Source of the DNA: Candidatus Kaistella beijingensis
GTDB taxonomy: Bacteria; Bacteroidota; Bacteroidia; Flavobacteriales; Weeksellaceae
Direction: 5' to 3'
NCBI RefSeq assembly: GCF_020084865.1
Contig: NZ_CP071953.1
Coordinates: 310,001-374,000, forward strand
DNA: 64,000 bases
This document shows, piece by piece, positions 34,067-43,193 of the stretch (its first letter is position 1; each line of letters starts with the position of its first letter). Position numbers and translations under genes: made by a program. The notes under the pieces are model-generated. The model made no database searches. It saw only the letters and a program-made list of their open reading frames with translations, and was not told the DNA's origin.

Positions 34067-34720
34067 TCATTTAAAATTTTCCTTCCACAGGAATTTTCCA
34101 AGGTCGAAAACTTTTCTCAATGGCTCATTGTGCATCAGTTCAAAACCCGTATCGACGGTTTTTTCGATGAAAATATCCGTTTTTTCAAAGTCGGGAGAAG
34201 TGTCTTTTTTCCAAAAATCAATGGCGGAAACCAAATGGAGCCAAAGTGCTTCCTGTCTCGATTTTTCGTTGAATTTTCGGATGTCTTCTTTCGCTTTTTC
34301 AATCATTTCCCACTCGTTGAAATCGAGAGTGTTAACAAATTGTTTATGGGTTTCCCTAAGATTCTGAAGCGTTTTGATGTTCTGAATTTTATTGCTTCCT
34401 AAAATAGATAAAACTAAAGAACGGTTCATCGTCAGATTTTCAAAGAAAATGTAATAGACATTCAGGAGTTTTTCTTTTGTTGTAATTTCCATCGAAAAAT
34501 TAACTTCCGAAGCGAGTTCTAGAGATTTCGTGAAAAGATGATTCAATATTTCGCTTTCGATTTGCTCGAATCCTGAGAAATAATGATAAAACTCTTTCTC
34601 CTCAAAATTATTTTCTTTCGCAAAAAGGTAAACGTTTTTCGGTTTTTCTCCGTGATTCAGAAGATAATCTCCGTATAATTCAAATATTTTTTCCTGTGTG
34701 ATATGGGCTTGTTCTTGCAT
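34067..34720 (-). CDS. TetR-family regulator
   Basis: A 217-residue protein. The N-terminal HTH (~8-55; ITQEKIFELYGDYLLNHGEKPKNVYLFAKENNFEEKEFYHYFSG split over the fold) ends with the YHYF pattern typical of TetR. The C-terminal helical domain is large, with a Trp-rich end. It is divergent from ribA and upstream of the AarF-photolyase genes. A TAATTTTG -7 element lies at 34740-34747 on the minus strand. It may control both directions through the near-palindrome at 34777. Confidence 0.82.
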   Translation of the reverse strand: MQEQAHITQEKIFELYGDYLLNHGEKPKNVYLFAKENNFEEKEFYHYFSGFEQIESEILNHLFTKSLELASEVNFSMEITTKEKLLNVYYIFFENLTMNRSLVLSILGSNKIQNIKTLQNLRETHKQFVNTLDFNEWEMIEKAKEDIRKFNEKSRQEALWLHLVSAIDFWKKDTSPDFEKTDIFIEKTVDTGFELMHNEPLRKVFDLGKFLWKENFK

Positions 34721-34739
34721 AATAGAATTTATTTATGGA

Positions 34740-34792
34740 CAAAATTAGTAAATAATTTTACAATCAATTAAAATAAAGTATAAATTTGTACT
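34740..34792. promoter_or_regulatory. divergent promoters and candidate operator between TetR gene and ribA
   Basis: Minus-strand TAATTTTG (34740-34747) and plus-strand TAAATTTG (34781-34788) face apart. The plus element sits in AGTATAAATTTGTACT (34777-34792), a 16-bp palindrome with one mismatched pair, a plausible TetR site. Confidence 0.55.
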
Positions 34793-34817
34793 ATATAAAC
34801 CATTTAATTTTTGAATT

Positions 34818-35408
34818 ATGTTGACAATACAGGCACAATCGAATATACCAACAGATTTTGGGATGTTTACTGTTTATGCATTCTCAGAATACGAAGAAGA
34901 CTGGAATCCGCACTTGGTTTGGGTGGCAGAAAATACAGATTTCAGCAAAACAGTAAACGTTCGTTTTCATTCAGAATGTATCACAGGCGAGATTTTTCAT
35001 TCTAAAAAATGCGAATGCGGACAGCAATTGGATGCTGCAATGAAATATATGTCGGAAAATGGCGGAATGATTATTTACCTTCGGCAGGAAGGCAGAAATA
35101 TCGGAATCATCAATAAATTGAGAGCGTATGCGCTTCAGGAAAAAGGTTTTGATACGGTGGAAGCGAATTTAAAATTAGGATTGCCTGCAGACGGGAGAAA
35201 TTTTGATGTAGCGGTGGAAATGCTTAAACTTCTGAATGTAAAGGAAATTAATCTGCTGACGAACAATCCTGATAAGCTTAAATCTCTGGAAAACAGCGGA
35301 ATTATTCTGCATCACAGAGTTCCTTTGGAAATAGAATCGAATGACGTGAACGAAAGTTATCTTTCAAAAAAGAAAGATTATTTCGGACATCTTTTAGAAA
35401 AGGTATAG
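34818..35408 (+). CDS. ribA: GTP cyclohydrolase II
   Basis: A 196-residue RibA. The zinc ligands C54, C65 and C67 (SECITGEIFHSKKCECG) fall at the numbering of the E. coli enzyme, and the RQEGRNIGI active-site loop and DGRNFDVA segment are intact. It opens GTP to start riboflavin synthesis. It is stand-alone rather than fused to RibB, and divergent from the TetR gene next to FAD-dependent photolyases, so it may boost flavin supply as part of a light or stress response. Confidence 0.93.
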   Translation: MLTIQAQSNIPTDFGMFTVYAFSEYEEDWNPHLVWVAENTDFSKTVNVRFHSECITGEIFHSKKCECGQQLDAAMKYMSENGGMIIYLRQEGRNIGIINKLRAYALQEKGFDTVEANLKLGLPADGRNFDVAVEMLKLLNVKEINLLTNNPDKLKSLENSGIILHHRVPLEIESNDVNESYLSKKKDYFGHLLEKV

Positions 35409-35453
35409 TTTTCTCATTAACTGAAGTAATTTCCACTTACCAAATCCAAACTC

Positions 35454-36887
35454 ATGAAAAAAATTCTTCTTACCGGAGCTACCGGATACATCGGAAAACG
35501 AATGATAAATGTAATCGCTGCACAAGGTTATCAGGTAATTTGCTGTTGTAGGGATAAAGACCGTTTTTCCAAAAGTGTAGATATTGATGATGCCCAGATT
35601 GAAGTGGTGGAAGTGGATTTTTTGAAACCCGAGACACTGGAAAATATTCCGAAAGATATTTCCGGGGCATATTATCTGATGCATTCCATGAGCAACATCA
35701 ACGATTATGCAGAAAGTGAAAAACAATGCGCCATTAATTTTTCAAATTATATTGAAAAAACCGATTGCAAACACATCATTTATCTTTCGGGTTTGGCTAA
35801 TGAAAAAGAATTATCTGAACATCTCAGTTCAAGATTTGAAGTTGAAAAAATTCTGATGAAATGTAAAGTTCCGGCCACAGTTTTGAGAGCGGGAATTATC
35901 ATTGGTTCAGGAAGTGCATCGTTCGAAATCATCAGAGATCTGGTGGAAAAATTACCGGTGATGGTGGCTCCGAAATGGCTTCACACCAAATGTCAGCCGA
36001 TTGGAATTGCCAATGTTCTGGATTTTCTGATTTTTACTTTATTTAAAGAAGAGGCTTATCACAAAAGTTTTGATATCGGATGTAATGATGTTTTGACCTA
36101 TAAAGAAATGCTTTTGGAGTTTGCCAAAATAAGAGGACTGAAACGAATGATTTTTACCGTTCCTGTAATGACTCCGAAATTGTCTTCGTATTGGCTGTAT
36201 TTTATTACCTCAACATCGTATAATTTAGCTTCTGCTTTAGTTGGAAGTATGAAAATTGAAGTCGTTTGCAGGCCGGAAAGTCTTGCGGAAATCAAACAGA
36301 TTACCGGAGTTCGGCCTTTTTCTTATGATACGGCTCTGAGAAGAACGCTGGCTAAAATTCAGGACAATGAAATTGCTTCGAGTTGGAAAGACAGTTTTAT
36401 CAGCAGCAGAAGCGATTCCAGCCTGAAAGATTATCTTGATGTTCCGAAATACGGTTGCTTTGTTGATTTAAGAACAGAAAAATATGATGACCGTGAAAAA
36501 TGTCTGAGGAGGATTTTTTCTTTAGGCGGCAAAAACGGTTGGTACGGTCAAAGTCTCTGGAAAGTTCGCGGATTTATGGATTTAATTGCTGGCGGACCAG
36601 GACTGAGACGCGGAAGAACACATCCTGAAAATCTTCATCAGGGTGATGCACTCGATTTTTGGCGGGTTTTGTATGCTAATAAAGAAGAAGGAAAACTCAT
36701 TCTCTTTGCAGAAATGAAACTTCCCGGTGAAGCGTGGTTGATGTTTAAAGTTTACAAAGGAAGGCTTTGGCAAAAAGCGGTTTTTCGGCCTCATGGATTA
36801 ACGGGAAGACTCTATTGGTATTCTGTTTTACCGTTTCACGGAATTATTTTTAACGGAATGGTGAGAAGGTTGGCAAAAGGTGTTTAA
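35454..36887 (+). CDS. NAD(P)-binding SDR with DUF2867 domain
   Basis: A 477-residue protein. The atypical-SDR NAD(P) motif GATGYIG is at ~7-13, then YLMHSM and LSGLAN, with a Rossmann fold to ~300. Residues ~310-470 form a DUF2867-like domain (GGKNGWYGQSLWKVRGFMDLIAGGPGLRRGRTHP, LHQGDALDFWRVL). Substrate unknown. It follows ribA by 45 bp in the same direction and may be co-transcribed. Similar genes often lie in cryptochrome/carotenoid regions of Bacteroidetes. Confidence 0.85.
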   Translation: MKKILLTGATGYIGKRMINVIAAQGYQVICCCRDKDRFSKSVDIDDAQIEVVEVDFLKPETLENIPKDISGAYYLMHSMSNINDYAESEKQCAINFSNYIEKTDCKHIIYLSGLANEKELSEHLSSRFEVEKILMKCKVPATVLRAGIIIGSGSASFEIIRDLVEKLPVMVAPKWLHTKCQPIGIANVLDFLIFTLFKEEAYHKSFDIGCNDVLTYKEMLLEFAKIRGLKRMIFTVPVMTPKLSSYWLYFITSTSYNLASALVGSMKIEVVCRPESLAEIKQITGVRPFSYDTALRRTLAKIQDNEIASSWKDSFISSRSDSSLKDYLDVPKYGCFVDLRTEKYDDREKCLRRIFSLGGKNGWYGQSLWKVRGFMDLIAGGPGLRRGRTHPENLHQGDALDFWRVLYANKEEGKLILFAEMKLPGEAWLMFKVYKGRLWQKAVFRPHGLTGRLYWYSVLPFHGIIFNGMVRRLAKGV

Positions 36888-37207
36888 TATTTTTCCGGAT
36901 TGATGTAAACGGGCCAAACCTAAAATTTTTTTGTCAGAAAGTAAGCAAACTGCAGTTTTTAAACCATCAGATTTAAAATATGCAGAAGAATACAACCATG
37001 ACCTGATACAGGTGACCTGTTTTTCATTAGGCTTATGCAAATCCGTCCTCTTCTCACAGTATCTGCTCATACTTTTGTTCAAATAAAAACTTATAAATTC
37101 AATTGATTAGAATAAAGACTTTTAAGTGAATAACCCAAATTGGGATTAAATTCCGATAAGGCTTTATTTGACCTGTTGAACGGGAAGTAGTGGATTTTCA
37201 TCGACAC
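36888..37207. other. intergenic, nothing recognised
   Basis: About 320 bp between convergent genes. No credible reading frame, RNA or strong terminator was found. Confidence 0.5.
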
Positions 37208-37933
37208 TTAGCGGTAAAGTTTCTGAGTTTTTTCGTTCACAAATGTTTTGCGCTTAATTTTTTGGGAAACATATTCAGTAACTTCATCGCCTTTATAAAG
37301 TTGTTTCTGATAAACTGCTGCGGAAGATTTCCAAATTTTACCCTCAATCAATGGTACAGAAGCAAGAGAAAACTTGCGAATATTTTGGAGTAATTCCCGT
37401 ATTTTTTCTTGGGGAATTTTTCCCACAATGCTTTCCGGATGAATGTCGCTCATGAAAAGAACTTCATTGCGAATAATGTTCCCGACGCCTGGAAAAATAT
37501 CTTGGTTCATCAGTACATCACCAACTTTCTGTGTAAGAAATTTTTTGCCAATCAATAATTCTTCCGTTGCTGCAACATCGTATTGCTCAGAAAAAACATT
37601 CAACTTCTCATTAAATATATTTTTATCGTCGATTTTTTTAATTTTTACCACATAAAAATTAACATAATCTTCGCCAAAAAAGAGGGTGAAACTGGGATTC
37701 ACTTTTTTCTGCTCCTTAATTAAAAAACTTCCATACAAACCAAAATGTACGGTAATAAAAAAATCTCCGAAATCAAGAAGGAGATATTTCCCAAAAGTGC
37801 CCAAAGAAATTAGTTTTTTACCAGAGATCTGGTCTTGATAAGGGTTGTTGTAACCACCACTTTCCGTGACGGTTTTACCCGAAAACTTTTCAAGCTTTTT
37901 CTTGAAAACAACAATGGTTGGTCCTTCCGGCAT
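37208..37933 (-). CDS. Fpg/Nei-family DNA glycosylase without zinc finger
   Basis: A 241-residue protein starting MPEGPTI, giving the catalytic Pro2 and Glu3 after Met removal. The H2TH region has IFPGVGNIIRNEVLF (~157-171). The C-terminal finger lacks all four Cys: VYQKQLYKGDEVTEYVSQ then KRKTFVNEKTQ, a zincless-finger layout like NEIL1, with an Arg/Lys at the tip. It excises oxidised bases with lyase activity by family knowledge. It ends the minus-strand repair gene run, 34 bp downstream of topoisomerase IB. Confidence 0.87.
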   Translation of the reverse strand: MPEGPTIVVFKKKLEKFSGKTVTESGGYNNPYQDQISGKKLISLGTFGKYLLLDFGDFFITVHFGLYGSFLIKEQKKVNPSFTLFFGEDYVNFYVVKIKKIDDKNIFNEKLNVFSEQYDVAATEELLIGKKFLTQKVGDVLMNQDIFPGVGNIIRNEVLFMSDIHPESIVGKIPQEKIRELLQNIRKFSLASVPLIEGKIWKSSAAVYQKQLYKGDEVTEYVSQKIKRKTFVNEKTQKLYR

Positions 37934-37967
37934 TTTAAAAATGGTTTATTCTAAAAAAATCGAGTGC

Positions 37968-39077
37968 CTAAAGTTTTTCATTTTCCAGCATTTTCATTAC
38001 AATGGTTTCTTCCTTAGTTAAACCGGCTTTGCCATCGTTAATCTCAATTTGATCAAGTTCGTCCAGGTATTTTTTAATCGATTTATTTTCGTAAAGATTG
38101 ATTACCAAAGGATGCACATAATATTTTCGGCAAACGGTCGCGGTATTTCCCAAATGTGCGGCAACCTTTTCCAGAGCTTCTTTTACTTTCGATTTGTATT
38201 CTTTATCACTTTCTGCTTCACCAATTTCTTTAAAGGCGATTAATGCATTTACCGTTCCGCTCCAGGTTCTAAAATCTTTTGCTGTAAAGTCGTCGCCGCT
38301 GATTTCTTTGATGTAGTCATTCACCATTCCGCTTTCGATGGCATGTCGCTGTCCGTTTTCATCATAATATTGGAACAGTTCTTTTCCCGGAATGTCTTTA
38401 CAGTTTTGCACGGCTTTGGCAAGTTTCGCATTTTTCAGTTCAATGTCATGATAAACTCCTTTTTTTCCTTTGAAAGAAAATTTTAGCTTTTGACCTTTTA
38501 TATCAACATGTTTATCTTTAAGCGTTGTTAAACCAAATGAACCGTACAATTTTTCGTAAATATTGTTTCCTATACGAATGTTGGTTCTTTCCATTAAACT
38601 TACTACCACGGCAAGAACTTTCCTTTTTTCCAAAGATTTTATAGCCAAATCTTTTTCCAACTGAAGTCTCATTTTCGGCAATGCGTAACCGAATTGCAAC
38701 ATTCTGTAAAATTTGGTATGATTCCGAAGCGCATTCCACAGGGGATGATAGCGATATTGTTTCCGCTGTTTTGCATCAATTCCGGTTGCTTGAAGATGAC
38801 CATTTTTAAGTGCACAAATCCACACATTTTCCCAAGCGGGAGGAATGGCGAGTTTGTTGATTCGCTCAATTTCTTCTTTGTCTTTGATTTTCTCATCCCC
38901 ATTAAAATAAACGAACTTTTTACCTGATTTTCTTCGGTAAATTCCGTCTTGCTCCTGATCGGTGGTATAAATCAAACTTACCGCTTTAGCAGATTTTACC
39001 GGATCCTTCATAATTTTAAGGATTTTAGACGGTTTGAGAGATGAAATGATCTCTGCGGTTTGCGTTTCCATCATCAT
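37968..39077 (-). CDS. DNA topoisomerase IB (poxvirus-like)
   Basis: A 369-residue type IB enzyme. Conserved elements: LAIPPAWENVWIC, ATGIDAKQRKQYRYH, the catalytic Arg in TNIRIGNNIY, DFRTWSGTVNAL, and the nucleophilic Tyr in CRKYYVHP. It relaxes supercoils by a 3'-phosphotyrosine intermediate. Three Met codons begin the protein; I keep the first at 39077, 3 bp after the stop of the small lipoprotein gene. Part of the repair gene run. Confidence 0.93.
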   Translation of the reverse strand: MMMETQTAEIISSLKPSKILKIMKDPVKSAKAVSLIYTTDQEQDGIYRRKSGKKFVYFNGDEKIKDKEEIERINKLAIPPAWENVWICALKNGHLQATGIDAKQRKQYRYHPLWNALRNHTKFYRMLQFGYALPKMRLQLEKDLAIKSLEKRKVLAVVVSLMERTNIRIGNNIYEKLYGSFGLTTLKDKHVDIKGQKLKFSFKGKKGVYHDIELKNAKLAKAVQNCKDIPGKELFQYYDENGQRHAIESGMVNDYIKEISGDDFTAKDFRTWSGTVNALIAFKEIGEAESDKEYKSKVKEALEKVAAHLGNTATVCRKYYVHPLVINLYENKSIKKYLDELDQIEINDGKAGLTKEETIVMKMLENEKL

Positions 39078-39080
39078 TAT

Positions 39081-39245
39081 TTATTTTTTAGTTCTACCAA
39101 ATAGGAAAAATACAATTCCGATTATGATTACAGTAAGAAGAATTCCGTACCATTTGCCGACTTCAAAAACGGTTCCTACAGCGCTGCACGCGGTTAAGAA
39201 ACTGATGACAAAAATTGAACAAAAAATTGTAAGATAGCTTTTCAT
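39081..39245 (-). CDS. small lipoprotein/membrane protein
   Basis: A 54-residue protein: a signal-like segment ends in the lipobox FLTAC (Cys20), then a short linker and a membrane helix (YGILLTVIIIGIVFFLF), and a basic tail RTKK. Such tiny proteins are common in Bacteroidetes and have no proven function. It begins 21 bp after DUF6526 and ends 3 bp before topoisomerase IB. Confidence 0.75.
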   Translation of the reverse strand: MKSYLTIFCSIFVISFLTACSAVGTVFEVGKWYGILLTVIIIGIVFFLFGRTKK

Positions 39246-39266
39246 AAAAATTCTTTTGATGTTATT

Positions 39267-39704
39267 CTAAACTCTGTGATGATCTGGTTTCCAGCTGCTG
39301 ATGGATTTCTTAATTTCATCACCGGAAATATTTTGCGTTAAAGCTTTCTGCAGTAATGCTTTAAATTCTTCATCATAGGCAAAACGAAGGGCCGCAATTT
39401 GACCAAAGTTTAACCGTTCTTCTACCTCATCCGATCTTTTGCCAAACAGCTCAAAGTACCGTTGCTTAAATTCCAGCCGTATAATCCGGTTTTGATTTCC
39501 CAGAGCGTAGTGCTGACGAACCATTAATGTAAGATAAATCAGCAGAAACATGATCACTGCGAATAAAATCCAGGTGAGTTGATGGGCATCATCAGTGAAA
39601 ATTTTCCAAATGGCTGCCACCTGCAAAATTCCCAAAAGCGGGAGGTAAATGAAATGATGGGGCGGATAATATTTTTTGTGATTTTTGTAATTTTGAGCTT
39701 TCAT
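39267..39704 (-). CDS. DUF6526 membrane protein
   Basis: A 145-residue protein. It starts with KAQNYKNHKKYYPPHHFIYLPLL, the family signature, and has membrane helices at ~18-36 and ~43-62. The cytoplasmic tail (~65-145) contains the conserved IIRLEFKQRYFELFGKRSDE segment. Function unknown. It sits between ligD and topoisomerase IB in the same orientation. Confidence 0.85.
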   Translation of the reverse strand: MKAQNYKNHKKYYPPHHFIYLPLLGILQVAAIWKIFTDDAHQLTWILFAVIMFLLIYLTLMVRQHYALGNQNRIIRLEFKQRYFELFGKRSDEVEERLNFGQIAALRFAYDEEFKALLQKALTQNISGDEIKKSISSWKPDHHRV

Positions 39705-39798
39705 AAAGATGGGTTATCAAAAATGTAACCAAAAGTAATTGAAGTGCGTAGGATGATGAAAAAAAGATTATTGACCGCCTTTTTGCACGGTAATCAAC

Positions 39799-42336
39799 TT
39801 AATTTTCACCCAATTTTTCTACACTTTTAAGCATATCGATTCCTTTTCCTAAAACAGGCTTGAAGAGGTCGCCTTTTTTTTCCAATCGTGATAAAGCGTT
39901 TTCGATGTTAAAATCGGTAGGTTTCAAACCTGGTTTCAGTTCGTCCCATTCAATGGGCATGGAAACAGGAGCGCCGTTTTTTGGTCTTAGAGAATAAACA
40001 CTTGCCAAAGTTTGGCCGCGCCGGTTTTGAAGATAATCCAGGTAGATTTTATTTTTATCTCGTTTTTGCAGCGCACGCTCCAAAGTAGTGAGTTGCGGAA
40101 GTTGCTTCTGAACCAGCTGCATCAGAATATGCCCGAAATCTTTTACCTGCTCAAACGAATATTTTGCACCCATCGGAATATAAATGTGAATTCCCGAACT
40201 TCCTGAAGTTTTACAATAACCATCAATTTTTCCCCTGTCTAATACTTTTTTTACCATTTTAGCGGTTTCAATTACTTCATCGAACGTATTGTTTTCCGAT
40301 GGATCTAAATCCAACACCAAATAATCCGGTTGATCAAGGGTATTAACTTGACTTGTCCAAGTATTGAATTCGATGCAGCCCAAATTATTCAAATAAGCCA
40401 TTGCTGCCTTGTCGTTGCAAATAATATAATTGATATATTTCTCGGTAGATTCTGAAAAAATTTTTTGGGTTTCAATCCAGTCCGGAGTTTCTTCTGCGGC
40501 ATCTTTTTGGTAAAAACTCATTCTATCAATTCCATTCGGAAACCGGTTCATAGATTGTGGACGGTTTTTTAAATAAGGAAGAATATATTTTGAAATATTT
40601 TGATAAAAATCAATAACGTCACCTTTTGTAACCCGATCTTTTGGAAAATAAAGTTTGTTCTGATTGGTGAGTTTTACTTGCTGTTGATCAATTTTCTGAA
40701 GTTGTTCATTTTCTCTTTCCATCACTGATTTTTTTAGGGGTGCGAACGCTTCATTTGCGGTTGTTTTATTCTCAAAATTCAGTTCATGCGCATTAATATC
40801 TTCGCGTAAACCGAGAAAAACCGGATGTCGAAAAATGTGGTCATTCGTTAACTCTGTAAACTTAATTTCTGCAACCAGTTCGGGCTTCAGCCAGGTAGGT
40901 TTATCATTCGTTTTAGGAATTTTTTTAAATGGTGATTTTTCGGTGATGAGCGGTTTCATTTTTTCATACAATTCCACTAAAGTTTTATCATTGAATCCAG
41001 TTCCGGTGTGCCCGCAAAATATCAGTTCTTGTCCGTTGTATCTTCCTAAAATAAGCGAGCCAAATTTTTTTCTACTTCCTTTTGGTGCTGTAAAACCACA
41101 AATGATTACTTCCTCTGTTTTTTGACTTTTTATTTTTAGCCAGTCGCTGCTTCGCATTCCTTCCCGGTAGGTACTTTCGGTCTGTTTGGCCATCATTCCT
41201 TCCAACTCCATTTTCTCGATTAGGGTGAAAAACTTTTCGCCATCTTCCAAAATATGGTCGTGATACTTCACTAATTCTGTTTCTACCAAAGCTTCTTTCA
41301 ACAGTTCTTTTCTTTGAAGGTAAGTGAGGTTTTCGGTAGAATGTCCGTTGAGCCAAAGTAAATCAAATACTTGATAGATCACCATAATATTGGGGTTGTC
41401 GCCAATTTTTTGTAACCATTGGAAATTTGTTTTCCCCGTGTCGTCATAGGCTACCAATTCCCCGTCGAGAATCATCTGATGCTGCTGAAGTTTTAATGAA
41501 TTGGCAACTTTTTTAAATTTTTCAAGATAGGAAAGTCCGTTTCGCGAGTAGAGTTGAAGTTCATTACGCAAATCGGCGATGGCACGATAACCGTCCCATT
41601 TTATTTCGAACGCCCAACCTTTTTTTGTAAAAGGTTTTTCGGAGCTTTCGGCAAGCATGGGAGTAATAAAATTTTTAAGTTTTTTCTCTCCTGAAAGAGC
41701 GGGTGCGTAGTTTTTATATGATTTTATTGATTCGTCTTGAAATTGTGCTTTTTTGTTTTTCTTGATTTCTAAAGCTGCGGTAACTTTGGAGTTCGGATCA
41801 GTGTTTTCTTCTGCATCGTAATATTCTAGAGCGTATTTGTCTCTATGTTTGATGAGCAACCACGCATTTTCATCCTGCGAATTTTTAATTTTTACCAAAG
41901 CAAATTCCCCTTTAAGTTTTTTACCATGAAGAATAAATTTCATTGATTCCCGGTGAAGCTCGCTTCTCATCACCAAATCATCGCTTTTTCCCTTGAGTTT
42001 TTCTAACGGCTCATAAGTTCCTTCGTCCCAAATTTCCACTTCACCGGCGCCATAATTTCCTTTCGGAATAGTTCCCTCAAAAGTGCGGTAAGCGTAGGGA
42101 TGATCTTCCACCATCATGGCCAATCTTTTGTCATCAGGATTCAGAGAAGGACCTTTGGGAATGGCCCAACTTTTCAAAACACCATCCATTTCCAACCTGA
42201 AATCATAGTGAAGGCGACTTGCTGCATGACGCTGAACCACAAATTTTAACTTCCCGTTAGAGCCTTCTGGTTTTCCTTCAGGTTCAGCGGTTTTTTTGAA
42301 ATCGCGCTTAGAGTTGTACTGATAAAGGGAGTTCAT
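39799..42336 (-). CDS. ligD: multifunctional DNA ligase D
   Basis: An 845-residue NHEJ enzyme with domain order phosphoesterase-ligase-polymerase. The 3'-phosphoesterase (1-165) shows H37, H43, D45 and H79. The ligase (~220-540) has nucleotidyl Lys246 in EIKWDGYR. The primase-polymerase (~550-840) has VLDLDPSEN as the acidic metal site and KTSGSSGIHIYIP. All activities look intact. LigD fills and seals double-strand breaks held by Ku, encoded directly upstream at 42398. Confidence 0.95.
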   Translation of the reverse strand: MNSLYQYNSKRDFKKTAEPEGKPEGSNGKLKFVVQRHAASRLHYDFRLEMDGVLKSWAIPKGPSLNPDDKRLAMMVEDHPYAYRTFEGTIPKGNYGAGEVEIWDEGTYEPLEKLKGKSDDLVMRSELHRESMKFILHGKKLKGEFALVKIKNSQDENAWLLIKHRDKYALEYYDAEENTDPNSKVTAALEIKKNKKAQFQDESIKSYKNYAPALSGEKKLKNFITPMLAESSEKPFTKKGWAFEIKWDGYRAIADLRNELQLYSRNGLSYLEKFKKVANSLKLQQHQMILDGELVAYDDTGKTNFQWLQKIGDNPNIMVIYQVFDLLWLNGHSTENLTYLQRKELLKEALVETELVKYHDHILEDGEKFFTLIEKMELEGMMAKQTESTYREGMRSSDWLKIKSQKTEEVIICGFTAPKGSRKKFGSLILGRYNGQELIFCGHTGTGFNDKTLVELYEKMKPLITEKSPFKKIPKTNDKPTWLKPELVAEIKFTELTNDHIFRHPVFLGLREDINAHELNFENKTTANEAFAPLKKSVMERENEQLQKIDQQQVKLTNQNKLYFPKDRVTKGDVIDFYQNISKYILPYLKNRPQSMNRFPNGIDRMSFYQKDAAEETPDWIETQKIFSESTEKYINYIICNDKAAMAYLNNLGCIEFNTWTSQVNTLDQPDYLVLDLDPSENNTFDEVIETAKMVKKVLDRGKIDGYCKTSGSSGIHIYIPMGAKYSFEQVKDFGHILMQLVQKQLPQLTTLERALQKRDKNKIYLDYLQNRRGQTLASVYSLRPKNGAPVSMPIEWDELKPGLKPTDFNIENALSRLEKKGDLFKPVLGKGIDMLKSVEKLGEN

Positions 42337-42397
42337 TTCTGGTGTATTTTCGGAATTTGAATTTTTTTGAGGGTTTAAAAAATCAAGGTTAATCTAA

Positions 42398-43177
42398 TTA
42401 ACCAGCCTTCATTTTTCCTGCTTCCAAACTTGCTTTAAGCTGAGCCATTAAATCAGTCGCTGTGGTGGAAACTTCTTCTTTCGCCTCTGTCTTTTTGGTT
42501 TTGCCTTTGGCTTTAGCTTCAATAATTTTCATTAAATCCTCGTTATAGGTATTTTTAAATTTGGCTGGATCGAATGTAGTTTGCAACTGTTTTATAAGCG
42601 ATTCTGCCATCTTTAATTCTTCTGTCTGCGGCTTTTTTGCGGATGGAAGTTTTAAATCCTCGAAACTGCGCAATTCTTCCGGATAGCGCATTCGGTTAAC
42701 CATCAGTATTTTGTCTTCATAGGGACGAACCAAACAAAGAATCTCTTTTTCGCGTAATATAAAAGTTCCTATTCCTGCCATTTTGGTTTTGATCAAGGCG
42801 TTCAGCAAAAGTCGATAAGCGTCTTCACCATTTTTTTGCGGTTCCAGAAAGTAGGAGTTTTCGAAATATGCACTGTCGATTTCCTGAATATTTACAAACT
42901 GTTTAATATTCAAAATTTTAGATTTTTCCGGACTTACTTCATTGAAATCTTCTTCCGTTAATACGATATATTGGTCTTGCAACTTGTAACCTTTTACAAT
43001 GTTCTCGTATTTCACTTCCTTTCCTGTTTTTGCATTGATTCTTTTAAACTGAATATTGGAAAGATCCTCTTTATCTAACATATCCAAATCAAGATTACTT
43101 TCTTCGGTTGCAGCGTAGAGTTTTATAGGGATATTTACCAAACCGAAACCGATGGCTCCGTTCCAAATTGCTCTCAT
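42398..43177 (-). CDS. ku: Ku DNA end-binding protein
   Basis: A 259-residue bacterial Ku: MRAIWNGAIGFGLVNIPIKLY, then NIQFKRINAKTGKEV, IVLTEEDF, SYFLEPQKNG and AGIGTFILREKE. The C-terminus (~215-259) is basic and Ala-rich, as in the LigD-recruiting/DNA-threading tails. It forms the ring that loads on DNA ends. It lies 61 bp upstream of ligD and 16 bp downstream of an SDR gene, in one minus-strand run. Confidence 0.95.
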   Translation of the reverse strand: MRAIWNGAIGFGLVNIPIKLYAATEESNLDLDMLDKEDLSNIQFKRINAKTGKEVKYENIVKGYKLQDQYIVLTEEDFNEVSPEKSKILNIKQFVNIQEIDSAYFENSYFLEPQKNGEDAYRLLLNALIKTKMAGIGTFILREKEILCLVRPYEDKILMVNRMRYPEELRSFEDLKLPSAKKPQTEELKMAESLIKQLQTTFDPAKFKNTYNEDLMKIIEAKAKGKTKKTEAKEEVSTTATDLMAQLKASLEAGKMKAG

Positions 43178-43193
43178 ATTATTTTTGTTAATG

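Noticed and set aside
33862..34101. A 79-codon minus-strand frame
   Set aside because: It is the translation of the dispersed repeat copy B and overlaps the TetR gene.
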